Below are positions 1 to 6,422 of a DNA stretch of 10,337 nt, piece after piece. The DNA is from an uncultured Eubacteriales bacterium (GTDB lineage: Bacteria > Bacillota > Clostridia > Oscillospirales > Acutalibacteraceae), in the NCBI GenBank assembly GCA_934702115.1, contig CAKUYF010000025.1, positions 1 to 10,337 of the forward strand, read 5' to 3'. Within the stretch, counting starts at the first letter, position 1; each line of letters starts with the position of its first letter. The notes under the pieces are model-generated. The model had not been told where the DNA came from and did not search any database. It saw only the letters and a list, made by a program, of their open reading frames with translations. Made by a program: the position numbers and the translations under genes.

Positions 1-135
1 ACTTAAACCTTTGGAACACTTTATCTTAGAGTATTTATTAAAAGCATGCTTAACTTTGAAGTGAGCGTAGGTAGATATGATAAGTGATAATATCATAAAA
101 ACATAAGAGATGCTGTCATAATAATATCCATACAT
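1..135 (-). CDS. YugP-like zinc metallopeptidase, N-terminal fragment (cut by window edge)
   Basis: This is the first 45 codons of a gene that runs off the left edge. It starts at ATG 135-133, 9 bases after a GGGAGG ribosome binding site (150-145), and stays open to base 1. The translation begins MYGYYYDSIS, has a hydrophobic membrane segment at about residues 11-22, and then reads STYAHFKVKHAFNKYSK and KCSKGLS. That layout (tyrosine-rich start, one membrane helix, then a Lys-rich FxKYSKxxxSxGL segment) is what I know from YugP-type neutral zinc metallopeptidases (Zn_peptidase_2 family), which are membrane proteins of Firmicutes. The HExxH zinc site would lie outside the window, so catalysis cannot be verified. 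The family call rests on recalled N-terminal resemblance only. It is divergent from hsp20 and has its own promoter. Confidence 0.75.
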   Translation of the reverse strand, partial: MYGYYYDSISYVFMILSLIISTYAHFKVKHAFNKYSKIKCSKGLS

Positions 136-214
136 AAATTTATTCCTCCCTATTTAAACTCTTTATTAACCAGTATGATAAACTTTTAAATTAAATTCCT
201 CATACTTTATTTTG

Positions 215-243
215 ATTATACAACATATTCCCACTCTTATCAA
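215..243 (-). promoter_or_regulatory. Sigma-A-type promoter of the YugP-like gene
   Basis: On the minus strand, TTGATA (243-238) and TATAAT (220-215) are separated by 17 bases. The match is five of six at -35 and six of six at -10. Transcription would begin near 208, leaving a leader of about 70 bases before the ATG at 135. Confidence 0.7.
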
Positions 244-350
244 ACTTACTTGGATAAATAAGAAACAGTCATACAAAATTTTCACATATTTAAAGTCTAG
301 CTTGAACATACTATTTATATAAAAATATTATAAAAAATCCTTTTTAACTA

Positions 351-380
351 TTGACTTATAAAAACATTTAGTGATAAAAT
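351..380 (+). promoter_or_regulatory. Sigma-A-type promoter of hsp20
   Basis: TTGACT (351-356) and TAAAAT (375-380) are separated by 18 bases and sit about 60 bases before the hsp20 start. I see no CIRCE inverted repeat and no CtsR-type direct heptads beside it, so neither HrcA nor CtsR control is supported. The rest of the 136-440 gap shows only this promoter and the divergent one at 215-243. Confidence 0.6.
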
Positions 381-440
381 AACTCAGCAAACATGTATAT
401 GTTTTGTAAATTATATATAATTTTTAGGAGGATGAATACT

Positions 441-848
441 ATGCAACTTATACCTTATGATTTCGATTTATTTCACTCACCTTTAGATCATTGGCGTCCT
501 TTTTCCAATATGAGGAATTCTTTAAGCACAGACATCATAGAAAACGATAAAGAGCTAAAAATTGTAATGGATATACCTGGAGTAAAAAAAGAGAATGTAA
601 AAGTTACTTTGGAAAAAGGAATTCTTACAGTTTCCGCCTCAACTCACGGTGAATCAGAAGAAAAAGATAACGAAGGTAATTATATAAGAAGAGAACGTCA
701 CAGCGGTGAATATACACGTAGCTTTAGCGTAAGTGATGACGTATCTCAAGACGATATAAAAGCTAAAATGGAAAACGGAACTCTTACACTTACAATCCCT
801 AAAAACGTTGAAAAAGAATCTTCTTCCAAAACTATTGAAATTGAATAA
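441..848 (+). CDS. Hsp20 / alpha-crystallin family small heat-shock chaperone
   Basis: A 135-aa small heat-shock protein, an ATP-independent holdase that binds unfolding proteins in the cytoplasm as large oligomers. The alpha-crystallin domain spans about residues 30-120. It opens with TDIIENDKELKIVMDIPGV, typical of the family (acidic turn, then V/I-x-x-D-x-PG). It ends with the diagnostic A-x-x-x-N-G-x-L motif (A108 to L115, AKMENGTLTLTIPK). A C-terminal I-x-I motif (IEI, 132-134), which docks neighbouring subunits, is present. Length and domain order are normal for class Hsp20/IbpA-like proteins of Clostridia (Hsp18-like). I chose ATG 441 because AGGAGG (426-431) lies 9 bases upstream. The ATG at 432 touches that site, and the upstream in-frame ATG at 393 lacks one. 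It is monocistronic, with its own promoter and terminator. Confidence 0.95.
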   Translation: MQLIPYDFDLFHSPLDHWRPFSNMRNSLSTDIIENDKELKIVMDIPGVKKENVKVTLEKGILTVSASTHGESEEKDNEGNYIRRERHSGEYTRSFSVSDDVSQDDIKAKMENGTLTLTIPKNVEKESSSKTIEIE

Positions 849-858
849 GCAGAAGTAT

Positions 859-894
859 GTGGGCAAAGAATAAATACATTTGCCCACTTATTTT
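859..894 (+). terminator. Intrinsic terminator of hsp20
   Basis: GTGGGCAAA (859-867) pairs perfectly with TTTGCCCAC (879-887). The 9-bp stem has an 11-base loop and is followed by TTATTTT. It begins 10 bases after the hsp20 stop codon. Confidence 0.88.
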
Positions 895-899
895 AAATG

Positions 900-928
900 T
901 TAATAATCTAAACCCCTCAATCTATAAT
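900..928 (+). promoter_or_regulatory. Possible promoter of the coiled-coil gene
   Basis: TATAAT (923-928) is a perfect -10 hexamer. TTAATA (900-905), 17 bases upstream, is a four-of-six -35. The -35 lies just past the hsp20 terminator tract, so the downstream gene can be transcribed on its own. Confidence 0.5.
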
Positions 929-950
929 AGGTAAAGCAAAGCAGGTGAAA

Positions 951-2054
951 ATGATGATGAAAAAACCGTCAATAAATAAAATAAAAGGCAAGTTAACAAA
1001 ACTTCTTAAAAATCCAAATAAAAGCAAAAAAATAGATGAAAGCAAAATAAAAGACAAAACTTCTTTTAACGAAATAAAAAAAGCATATCAACAGGAACTA
1101 AAAGAATTAAAAGCATGCAAAAACGTTAAATTTGCGGATAAAAAATTCAACAAAAGTGACATGACTGAAGCTAAAGACTATGAAGAAATAGTGAGCAGCT
1201 TTAAATCTTCTTCAAATTTATTGAAATCAACTTTTCAATCAGAAATAAATCCCCTTTTAGAAAAGGATAATATCGACACTGAGGAAAAAGAAAAAATAAA
1301 AATTGAGATTCATGATCTTAAAGATTTGATTGTCAATTTCGCAGACGCTTTTAGAGACGCATATGTTTTCAGAAGGAAATTTAAACAGTTATATAATGAA
1401 TATGATAAATTATTTAAAGAAGAACAGACAAACTATGAAACCGCAAAAAATAAATTGAAAGAAATACTTAAAAAGGAAAACGATAAAATTAAAGAAATTG
1501 AAGAATATGTCAAAGGAAAACAAAAAATAAACAGTACACACTTAAGAGAATATAAAGAAACCTTTTTAGATCAAAATAAAGATAATAGTATTAAGGATTT
1601 TATATCATCTGAAAACTATTTATCTGACTGTTGCGATAAAACACTTCGTGGCAAAGGTCCTTTAAATTTTAAAAGAGAAACTGCAAAACAACTCGGTATG
1701 ATTCTAACTGGGCTTAAAACGCCTACCAAAAAGGAAAGAAAAAAGGCCGAGGAAGACCTAGAAACTAAGTCAAATAACGAATTAAAAATTATGAAAGAAA
1801 TCATAAAAACAACACAGGATTTCTCTGAAACATTAGAAAATTATATTAATAACGCTTATAATGAATTAATTCAAATTCAAAAAAACAAAGATAATCTTGC
1901 AAGTAATAAAACTAATGGCAATAATAACGTGGCTGAACTTAAAAATATTTTTAATAAAAAGATAGAAGAAAGCATGGAATCTAAACCTTCAGCTCAAAGA
2001 AAAGTTGGAAAGTTAACAAAGGAACGATTAGAAAAATTTGAAAATAAAAAATAA
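951..2054 (+). CDS. Lys/Glu-rich coiled-coil protein of unknown function
   Basis: About 367 aa, not recognised. The protein is highly charged, dominated by Lys, Glu, Asn and Ile, and reads as long amphipathic helices for most of its length. The clearest coiled-coil-like stretch is in the middle (about residues 120-190, around FRRKFKQLYNEYDKLFKEEQ). The N-terminus is strongly basic and has no signal peptide or membrane segment, so it is probably cytoplasmic. The only less charged segment carries two adjacent cysteines (SDCCDKTLRGKG, near residue 226). A short KxGKLTK motif occurs near both ends (KIKGKLTKLL and RKVGKLTKERL). Three consecutive ATGs (951, 954, 957) follow a weak AGGTGA site (943-948). 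Spacing favours 954 or 957; 951 is given as the outer limit. No catalytic motif is visible, and low-complexity lysine-rich sequence makes family assignment unreliable. Confidence 0.8.
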   Translation: MMMKKPSINKIKGKLTKLLKNPNKSKKIDESKIKDKTSFNEIKKAYQQELKELKACKNVKFADKKFNKSDMTEAKDYEEIVSSFKSSSNLLKSTFQSEINPLLEKDNIDTEEKEKIKIEIHDLKDLIVNFADAFRDAYVFRRKFKQLYNEYDKLFKEEQTNYETAKNKLKEILKKENDKIKEIEEYVKGKQKINSTHLREYKETFLDQNKDNSIKDFISSENYLSDCCDKTLRGKGPLNFKRETAKQLGMILTGLKTPTKKERKKAEEDLETKSNNELKIMKEIIKTTQDFSETLENYINNAYNELIQIQKNKDNLASNKTNGNNNVAELKNIFNKKIEESMESKPSAQRKVGKLTKERLEKFENKK

Positions 2055-2159
2055 CCTTTTTAACCTAAAAGCCAATTACAAGCTTTGAAACACAGGCAAT
2101 TATATAATATTTCTTAATTAAGGAATAAATCTTCATTTGTACAACATTCTCTTAATGCA

Positions 2160-2363
2160 CTACATTTCATGACGAATATTAAATATTATAGGAGTTTTAT
2201 ATTTTAAAAGCTCTTTTAAATAATTTTGAAAACAGCTTTCTGTAAACACATCTACAGAAGCCGTTGCTTTGTTTAAAACAATAAGGATTTTACAAACCAA
2301 AATTAAAGCTTTTGAAATGCAAAAAAACAAGCTTTTTTGCACTGCAGAAATATTAATAACTCT
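2160..2363 (-). pseudogene. Decayed ABC-transporter ATPase (nucleotide-binding domain) remnant
   Basis: Read on the minus strand from just after a TAG (2366-2364) to a TAG at 2162-2160, this frame matches the second half of an ABC exporter ATPase domain in the right order. ISAVQKSL stands for the LSGGQ/SVGQRQL signature, and ISKAL for the ARAL helix. ILIVLNKATASVD stands for Walker B plus D-loop (normally ILVLDEATASVD); it carries an extra residue and has lost the Asp-Glu pair. KTPIIFNIRHEM stands for the H-loop strand (KTVIIIAHR). The D-loop ATASVD is intact. Walker A and the membrane domain are missing, there is no ribosome binding site, and the catalytic Glu is replaced. The same frame beyond the TAG (2366-2460) reads TWIMTIRRFSDQKF, which may be further debris (compare FSGTIREN). 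The ASVD form suggests an ABCC-like or MsbA-like exporter, but the subtype is a guess. Confidence 0.6.
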
Positions 2364-2516
2364 CTATTTAAATTTTTGGTCACTAAATCTACGTATGGTC
2401 ATTATCCATGTAAGTAGCCCTTTAAGAATTAAGTGAAATTTATCTGCCCGCTTTTGGAAGATTTTTAAATATAGAAATTATTTCTTTACAAAAACTTTTA
2501 AATAATTTAAAAACTT

Positions 2517-2564
2517 AAAAAGTGATTCATGCTTCAAATTTATCATCATATTTAATTAATCACT
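2517..2564 (-). terminator. Candidate terminator downstream of spoIIID
   Basis: On the minus strand AGTGATT (2564-2558) pairs with AATCACT (2527-2521) and is followed immediately by a T-run (CACTTTTTAAG). The 7-bp stem closes a 30-base loop, so this is weaker than a classical terminator. It sits 46 bases after the spoIIID stop. Confidence 0.4.
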
Positions 2565-2609
2565 ACCAAAAAATGATAAACTAATCACAATTTAAACTAA
2601 ACATTCAAC

Positions 2610-2870
2610 TTATATCTTCAACTTTATTTTCGCATATTTATTTTTTGTAGCGTAACCTCCGCGAATATGTCTTTGAGCCTTATTAATTTCCAAGATTTTC
2701 TTTACGTCTTTATACAGTGAAAAATTAATATCTTTTAGTCTTTCCGAGACATCTTTATGTACTGTAGACTTTGACACTCCAAAATATTTGGCAGCACTTC
2801 TAACTGTAGCTTTTTGATTTACTATATATTCGCCAAGTCTTAAAGCTCTCGCCTCAAGAATATCATTCAC
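2610..2870 (-). CDS. spoIIID: Sporulation transcriptional regulator SpoIIID
   Basis: An 86-aa DNA-binding protein. In Bacillus and Clostridia SpoIIID works in the mother cell during sporulation, activating or repressing many sigma-E-dependent genes and helping sigma-K appear. The sequence follows the family along its length: basic N-terminal helix (ARALRLGEYIV), T22-V23-R24, then the helix-turn-helix AAKYFGVSKSTVHKD (26-40) whose SKSTVHKD recognition helix is the hallmark. After that come the ERL helix and the C-terminal basic helix ending QRHIRGGYATKNKY (66-79), which also contacts DNA. I chose the GTG at 2870 because GGGAGG lies about 8 bases upstream and the protein then starts MNDILEARA, like known SpoIIID (MHDYIKERT in B. 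subtilis). A TTG start at 2885 would overlap the ribosome binding site. It is preceded by a sigma-E-like promoter and lies 114 bases after the last secreted-array gene. Confidence 0.96.
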   Translation of the reverse strand: MNDILEARALRLGEYIVNQKATVRSAAKYFGVSKSTVHKDVSERLKDINFSLYKDVKKILEINKAQRHIRGGYATKNKYAKIKLKI

Positions 2871-2904
2871 TGATTTCCCTCCCAAAATTCTACTTTATAG
2901 AGAA

Positions 2905-2933
2905 TCTATATGTAAAATTTTAAGAGTATATGC
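2905..2933 (-). promoter_or_regulatory. Candidate sigma-E-type promoter of spoIIID
   Basis: On the minus strand GCATATAC (2933-2926) and CATATAGA (2912-2905) are 13 bases apart. This fits the general sigma-E pattern of an ATAT-containing -35 and a CATA-starting -10. In B. subtilis spoIIID is a sigma-E gene, which makes the reading plausible. A very similar element with identical spacing precedes the three-gene operon (7642-7670). Confidence 0.45.
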
Positions 2934-2984
2934 CCCTTTATCTTTATTTAACACAAAATTATTTTATCTTCCGCCTAAAAATAT

Positions 2985-3542
2985 TTACCGAGCTATATAT
3001 TTAAGGGTATAAGCTATAGGATCAAATACTAAATGATAAAATTCATTTTGCAATTTTTCAATTTCATTTCTGATTTTCATATTTTCTTTGGTATCATTTG
3101 AGTAACACATTAATTTTTTTAGATTGTCAAACATTATTCCTAATCTTGATATAAGAATAGAATAGTCACTTAAAGGTTTCCTTCTTTCTATGGACGATAA
3201 AATCTCTATGCCCATTCTTAATTTTTGGCTTTCTTTATGTATATTTTCTTGAAATTTTACAGTATTTATTTTCTTATTCGATTTAATCTTGTTAAGATTG
3301 TTAATAAATCTTTTAATATTTAAGTCTATGCTTTCAAAACGATAAAATAAAACTGTTTCAAATAAATCTGGACGAGAAAAATACCATTCACACATTATCG
3401 CCTCACTAACATGATAATCTTTAAAATTTCCTGAGGATGATACTAATTTACTACTAGACATCACTGGGACCTGAAAAATAAAATTTTGTAAAACCAATAT
3501 AGCTATCCATAAAACTATCTGTATATTTTTTTGCTGTAACAT
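2985..3542 (-). CDS. Small secreted or N-anchored helical protein, array member 1
   Basis: 185 aa, not recognised. The ATG at 3542 follows AAGGAG by 9 bases; the in-frame TTG at 3551 abuts that site and is rejected. Residues 6-28 are hydrophobic (IQIVLWIAILVLQNFIF). There is no convincing A-x-A site, so the segment may stay as an anchor rather than be cleaved. The rest is mostly amphipathic helix. IHKESQKL (from 101), IERRKP (118-123) and DYSILISRL (126-134) can be aligned with IHNFKDSL, IERKAYP and DYSIILMSRL of array member 4, which suggests common descent. Only two cysteines follow the hydrophobic segment. It is the last gene of the array before spoIIID, with no clear terminator between them, so read-through into spoIIID is possible. 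A weak promoter (TTGTCG, 16 bases, TAAAAT) lies upstream, beyond the terminator of member 2. Confidence 0.82.
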   Translation of the reverse strand: MLQQKNIQIVLWIAILVLQNFIFQVPVMSSSKLVSSSGNFKDYHVSEAIMCEWYFSRPDLFETVLFYRFESIDLNIKRFINNLNKIKSNKKINTVKFQENIHKESQKLRMGIEILSSIERRKPLSDYSILISRLGIMFDNLKKLMCYSNDTKENMKIRNEIEKLQNEFYHLVFDPIAYTLKYIAR

Positions 3543-3642
3543 ACTTTTCAACTCCTTAAATTAACAATTGTTATAATATGTTCATCAATATTAACATAAT
3601 TATTTATAAAAATCAACTATTTTATACAAAATAATTTAGTCG

Positions 3643-3676
3643 ACAAAAAATACATGCATAATAAAATGCATGTATT
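3643..3676 (-). terminator. Intrinsic terminator after array member 2
   Basis: On the minus strand AATACATGCA (3676-3667) pairs perfectly with TGCATGTATT (3658-3649) around an 8-base loop, followed directly by TTTTTTG. The stem is AT-rich but 10 bp without mismatch. It lies 37 bases after the stop codon at 3714 and separates members 1 and 2 of the array. Confidence 0.72.
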
Positions 3677-3713
3677 AATTAAACTCGCATATAAAATTAT
3701 AATTCAAAATAAG

Positions 3714-4319
3714 TTATAAAGCATATTTCAATCTTTCGAAAAATACACAGCCTTTTTGCTTTAGTGTGTAAAAGGATGCATGATCAATATCTAAACAGTT
3801 TAATAATATATCTTCTTGAAAATATAGCTCTTCAAAACATCTTGGAATAGTAAAATATAAAATACTAGAATGTTCCATCCAATTTGTAATTAATGAATTT
3901 ATATTATCTACTATTCGAGTCAGCGTATGGATATTTTTTCTTAAACTAAAAATTGAATCACCAAACTTATAATCCGTTTGTCCTTGGAGCTTATCATTAA
4001 TTTTTTTCAAATAACTATTTAAAAACAATATCGTTCTATTTAAATGACTAACTATTCGAGAATTTACAAAGTTGAAGTCTACCTTTAATATTTTATATCC
4101 ATAAATCTCATTCAAGTCGTGAAATTTCTCTGAATCTTTCAGCACTTTTCTTATATTATTATTCACAACCCAAACTTCATATACTTGGTCTGTACTATCC
4201 AATAAAGGAACTTGATTTATATAAGGAATTGATGCGGAATAAATATTAGTAGTAATTAAAAACAAAAAAATTATTAATCCCAATTTTCTAAATAAATTCA
4301 ATATTCTAACCAGTCTCAC
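3714..4319 (-). CDS. Small secreted helical protein, array member 2
   Basis: Up to 201 aa, not recognised. A signal peptide is clear: basic start (NLFRK), a hydrophobic core (LGLIIFLFLI, about 13-22) and a signal-peptidase site at Y27-S28-A29. The mature protein would begin S-IPYIN; IPSIN occupies the same place in array member 3. The body is amphipathic helix. LKKINDKLQG (104-113) aligns with LKYINNKLIG of member 5, and both are followed by a Thr/Pro loop and a second helix containing LR. The start is uncertain. The longest frame uses GTG at 4319, but this overlaps the only Shine-Dalgarno-like site (GAGGTGA, 4322-4316). The in-frame TTG at 4301 lies 14 bases downstream of that site and would still give a complete signal peptide. 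It ends in its own terminator. Confidence 0.82.
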   Translation of the reverse strand: MRLVRILNLFRKLGLIIFLFLITTNIYSASIPYINQVPLLDSTDQVYEVWVVNNNIRKVLKDSEKFHDLNEIYGYKILKVDFNFVNSRIVSHLNRTILFLNSYLKKINDKLQGQTDYKFGDSIFSLRKNIHTLTRIVDNINSLITNWMEHSSILYFTIPRCFEELYFQEDILLNCLDIDHASFYTLKQKGCVFFERLKYAL

Positions 4320-4483
4320 CTCATATGTAATTATTTTTTCAAATCTAAACTTGAATCCAAAAACTTGTTATATTAAAATCCAAACAAAAAACCTGATAAA
4401 ATCGTTTCAAACACTTATATAAAAACTCAAATGGCTTATTTAACTCACCTAAAATCACTATAAAGCAAAAACATCAACTATTT

Positions 4484-5041
4484 TTAATCATTCATTATCA
4501 TAAATTTCCTTAAATTTTCTTTGTTCGATTTAATATAATTATTAATATCTATTATATCATCTAAATAATTACTGTATATTTGCTTTTGTTCATTTACTTC
4601 TTTTATTTCTCTTAAAAAAAGATCATTTTTTACAAAGCCTTCATTGCTTAACCTACTATCAATTTCCATATAGCAATCTACAGTATTCACCATGGAAACT
4701 AAAATTTGATGTAAATTAGTTTCCAGATCATTATAATTTCTTGATACTAGATCACCGCATGCTAAATTTAAATCTAAAACAACTCTTTCTCCTAATCTGA
4801 ACATTTTTTTATCGATAGAATGATATAACTGTGAGGTTGTTTTTGAGCGGCAACTAGGCACAAAATTCCTAATAAGTACTCTAAAGTTATTCACCATGAC
4901 CTCTGAAAATCTATTGTAATTTTCTTCTGACCTAATATTCCAATTAATTGAAGGAATCTCGATAGCATAAGAACTTATACCAGAACTCATTACAATTAAA
5001 CCAGATACAATAGATCCAAAAATTTTTTTAGCTAATTTCAT
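4484..5041 (-). CDS. Small secreted helical protein, array member 3
   Basis: 185 aa, not recognised. ATG 5041 is chosen because AGGAG lies 7 bases upstream; the ATG at 5047 is only one base from it. The signal peptide is textbook: MKLAKKIFG, hydrophobic core to about residue 20, and a cleavage site S-Y-A (24-26). The predicted mature N-terminus is IEIPSINW, resembling SIPYINQ of array member 2. A second shared region is SEVMVNNFRVL, which compares with YEVWVVNNNIRKVL in member 2. The remainder is helical and charged; mature-region cysteines include the PSC motif (about 64), LAC and VDC. Export to the cell surface or medium is supported by the signal; no anchor, enzyme or adhesin motif is visible. 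A 16-base promoter-like element is shared with the gene for member 5. Confidence 0.85.
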   Translation of the reverse strand: MKLAKKIFGSIVSGLIVMSSGISSYAIEIPSINWNIRSEENYNRFSEVMVNNFRVLIRNFVPSCRSKTTSQLYHSIDKKMFRLGERVVLDLNLACGDLVSRNYNDLETNLHQILVSMVNTVDCYMEIDSRLSNEGFVKNDLFLREIKEVNEQKQIYSNYLDDIIDINNYIKSNKENLRKFMIMND

Positions 5042-5138
5042 ACACATACTCCTATTTTTTTAACATTCTAAAATCAAAATACAATTATGATTTTTAAATT
5101 TCAAGTAAGAACCATCCTTACTCAGAGAATTAATTTTT

Positions 5139-5154
5139 ATTCTACATACTTAAT
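5139..5154 (-). promoter_or_regulatory. Promoter-like element before array member 3
   Basis: ATTAAGTATGTAGAAT on the minus strand contains a five-of-six -10 (TAGAAT, 5144-5139). It is identical at 14 of 16 positions to the element upstream of array member 5 (6325-6310). It lies about 98 bases before the start codon. No good -35 hexamer is seen. Confidence 0.4.
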
Positions 5155-5167
5155 TTTAAACTTAATT

Positions 5168-5182
5168 TAAGGAAATTCCTTA
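5168..5182. repeat. Short palindrome between array members 3 and 4
   Basis: TAAGGAAATTCCTTA is an inverted repeat of seven-base arms around one base. It lies 22 bases after the stop of member 4 and about 14 bases upstream of the promoter-like element of member 3. It has no T-run, so it is better read as a possible operator or small hairpin (TAAGG/CCTTA) than a terminator. Confidence 0.35.
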
Positions 5183-5204
5183 TTAAATAAAAAGTTACAG
5201 TGCA

Positions 5205-5711
5205 TTAAAAAGTAAAAAGTATTAATTCTACTTCCTTTAGGCAGTAAAATAATCGTGACATTAATATAATAGAATAATCATCAGGAATTGTATTTCCAAA
5301 TTTTAATTCATATATTCTTTGCCTATATTTTATAGTATCCTCTAGACTTTGATAAGCCAGATTTAAGAAAAACTGAGCATCGGGGTACGCCTTACGCTCT
5401 ATACAATAAAATGCTATACAAAGTGAGTCTTTAAAATTATGTATAGAACGCTTCATATTATAGCAAAGATTAAACCTAACAGGAAAATTTTCAAGTTTAT
5501 TACCAATATAACATTTGAAGTATTTAAGAATTCTAATTATATCTTTTTTAATACAATCATCAAAATTTTTAGGATTAAAATTCATTTCTTTCTCTTTTTG
5601 TAAAATTTTATCTACTCTTGGGTTTTTTGCTTCTAATTTAACAAAATTATAGCCTGATAACACTAATGAAGAGACCATAAAACAACTAATAATCTTCTTT
5701 AAAAACTTCAT
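5205..5711 (-). CDS. Small secreted helical protein, array member 4
   Basis: 168 aa, not recognised. The ATG at 5711 follows GAGGAG by 9 bases. A longer frame from GTG at 5732 would translate through the ribosome binding site and is rejected. The N-terminus MKFLKKIISCFMVSSLVLSG is a signal peptide with a possible cleavage at L-E-A (26-28). The mature part is helical and carries several cysteines (53, 67, 83, 98, 103 and 157). IHNFKDSL (90-97), IERKAYP (104-110) and DYSIILMSRL (145-154) parallel segments of array member 1, although the spacing between the last two differs. This is the main evidence that members 1 and 4 are paralogues. Function is unknown. It lies 87 bases after member 5, with no convincing terminator between, so the two may share a transcript. 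Confidence 0.83.
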   Translation of the reverse strand: MKFLKKIISCFMVSSLVLSGYNFVKLEAKNPRVDKILQKEKEMNFNPKNFDDCIKKDIIRILKYFKCYIGNKLENFPVRFNLCYNMKRSIHNFKDSLCIAFYCIERKAYPDAQFFLNLAYQSLEDTIKYRQRIYELKFGNTIPDDYSIILMSRLFYCLKEVELILFTF

Positions 5712-5798
5712 AAATAAATACTCCTCTTCCACTAATTTTGATCTTTAAACTTATACTGATATAATCCACTGTATAAAAAACTCGCAAAAGTGGTTCAT

Positions 5799-6272
5799 TT
5801 ACAATCGTTTAATCATAATCGCTCCGGGGTTAATTAATTTATCATTAAGCTTTTTCTTGTCAGATTGTTTTTCATATTGTTCCAATGATTCTTGTATTTG
5901 TTGTCTATGCCTTAACAAAACTATACATGGAGGAGTTTCATTACCTATTAATTTGTTATTTATATACTTAAGAATACCTTTTAAATCTGCGATAACTTGC
6001 TCATTATTTTCTAACATAAAATTTCTATAAAGGCCGTCATTTTTTTGACTATATTCTACTTGCTCTTCTAAATTTAAAAAATTATAGAAAATACTGTTAA
6101 ATACACATAATTTATTTAAAGCTTCATGCAAAACATTTCCTTCACAGTACTCACATCTTTGCCAAACTTGACTCAAACAATCATTACTTGAAGCTAATAC
6201 ACTACAATTACTAATTGCAAACGGTAACAAAGCAAAAATACAAGTTTTTTTAACTAATTTGGACAAATTCAT
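5799..6272 (-). CDS. Small secreted Cys-rich helical protein, array member 5
   Basis: 157 aa, not recognised. ATG 6272 has AGGAGG 7 bases upstream; the TTG at 6278 is one base from it and is rejected. The signal peptide runs MNLSKLVKKTCIFALLPFAIS with a V-L-A cleavage site (25-27). The C23 context (FAISNC) does not fit a lipobox well. The mature N-terminal half is cysteine-rich, with C32, a C-x-x-C pair (40, 43) and C56, which could form disulphides outside the cell. LKYINNKLIG (101-110) matches LKKINDKLQG of array member 2, followed by a Pro/Thr loop and a helix LRHRQQIQESL comparable to LRKNIHTL. The C-terminus is Lys/Glu-rich. It is the promoter-proximal gene of the array, with a plausible promoter 38 bases upstream. 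Confidence 0.83.
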   Translation of the reverse strand: MNLSKLVKKTCIFALLPFAISNCSVLASSNDCLSQVWQRCEYCEGNVLHEALNKLCVFNSIFYNFLNLEEQVEYSQKNDGLYRNFMLENNEQVIADLKGILKYINNKLIGNETPPCIVLLRHRQQIQESLEQYEKQSDKKKLNDKLINPGAIMIKRL

Positions 6273-6309
6273 TTTCAACCCTCCTAATTTAAAAATTTAA
6301 TTCTCTATA

Positions 6310-6337
6310 ATTATACATACTTAAATAAATTATGCAA
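6310..6337 (-). promoter_or_regulatory. Promoter of array member 5
   Basis: On the minus strand TATAAT (6315-6310) is preceded at 16 bases by TTGCAT (6337-6332), a weak -35. The sequence just upstream of and including the -10 (TTTAAGTATGTATAAT) recurs with two changes before array member 3. Confidence 0.5.
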
Positions 6338-6422
6338 TACAAATTTAACAACTCGTCCAAAATTATTTCTTGTCAAATCTTTACTGCATCTATAAATATT
6401 TGTTAAAAATTATAAATATAAA

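Noticed and set aside
654..887. Minus-strand open frame of 77 codons over hsp20
   Set aside because: It overlaps the clear Hsp20 domain and its terminator and encodes only Phe-rich antisense sequence.
1616..1804. Minus-strand open frame of 62 codons
   Set aside because: Antisense to the coiled-coil gene, whose Lys/Glu-rich codons read as Phe/Leu/Ser in reverse.
2318..2341. Hairpin TGCAAAAAA / TTTTTTGCA
   Set aside because: A perfect 9-bp stem, but it has no T-run after it on either strand that ends a nearby gene, and it lies inside the decayed ABC fragment, so homopolymer runs may explain it.
5712..5798. Possible promoter or terminator between array members 5 and 4 (CCACT...AGTGG, TTGCGA, TATATC)
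   Set aside because: The inverted repeat is only 5 bp around a long loop with no following T-run, and the promoter hexamers are poor, so neither is supported.
6354..6379. Two SpoIIID-like sites on the minus strand (TTTGACAAG and TTTGGACGAG) upstream of array member 5
   Set aside because: Each departs from the SpoIIID consensus at one position as I recall it. In AT-rich DNA such short degenerate matches are expected by chance, and they lie well upstream of the promoter.
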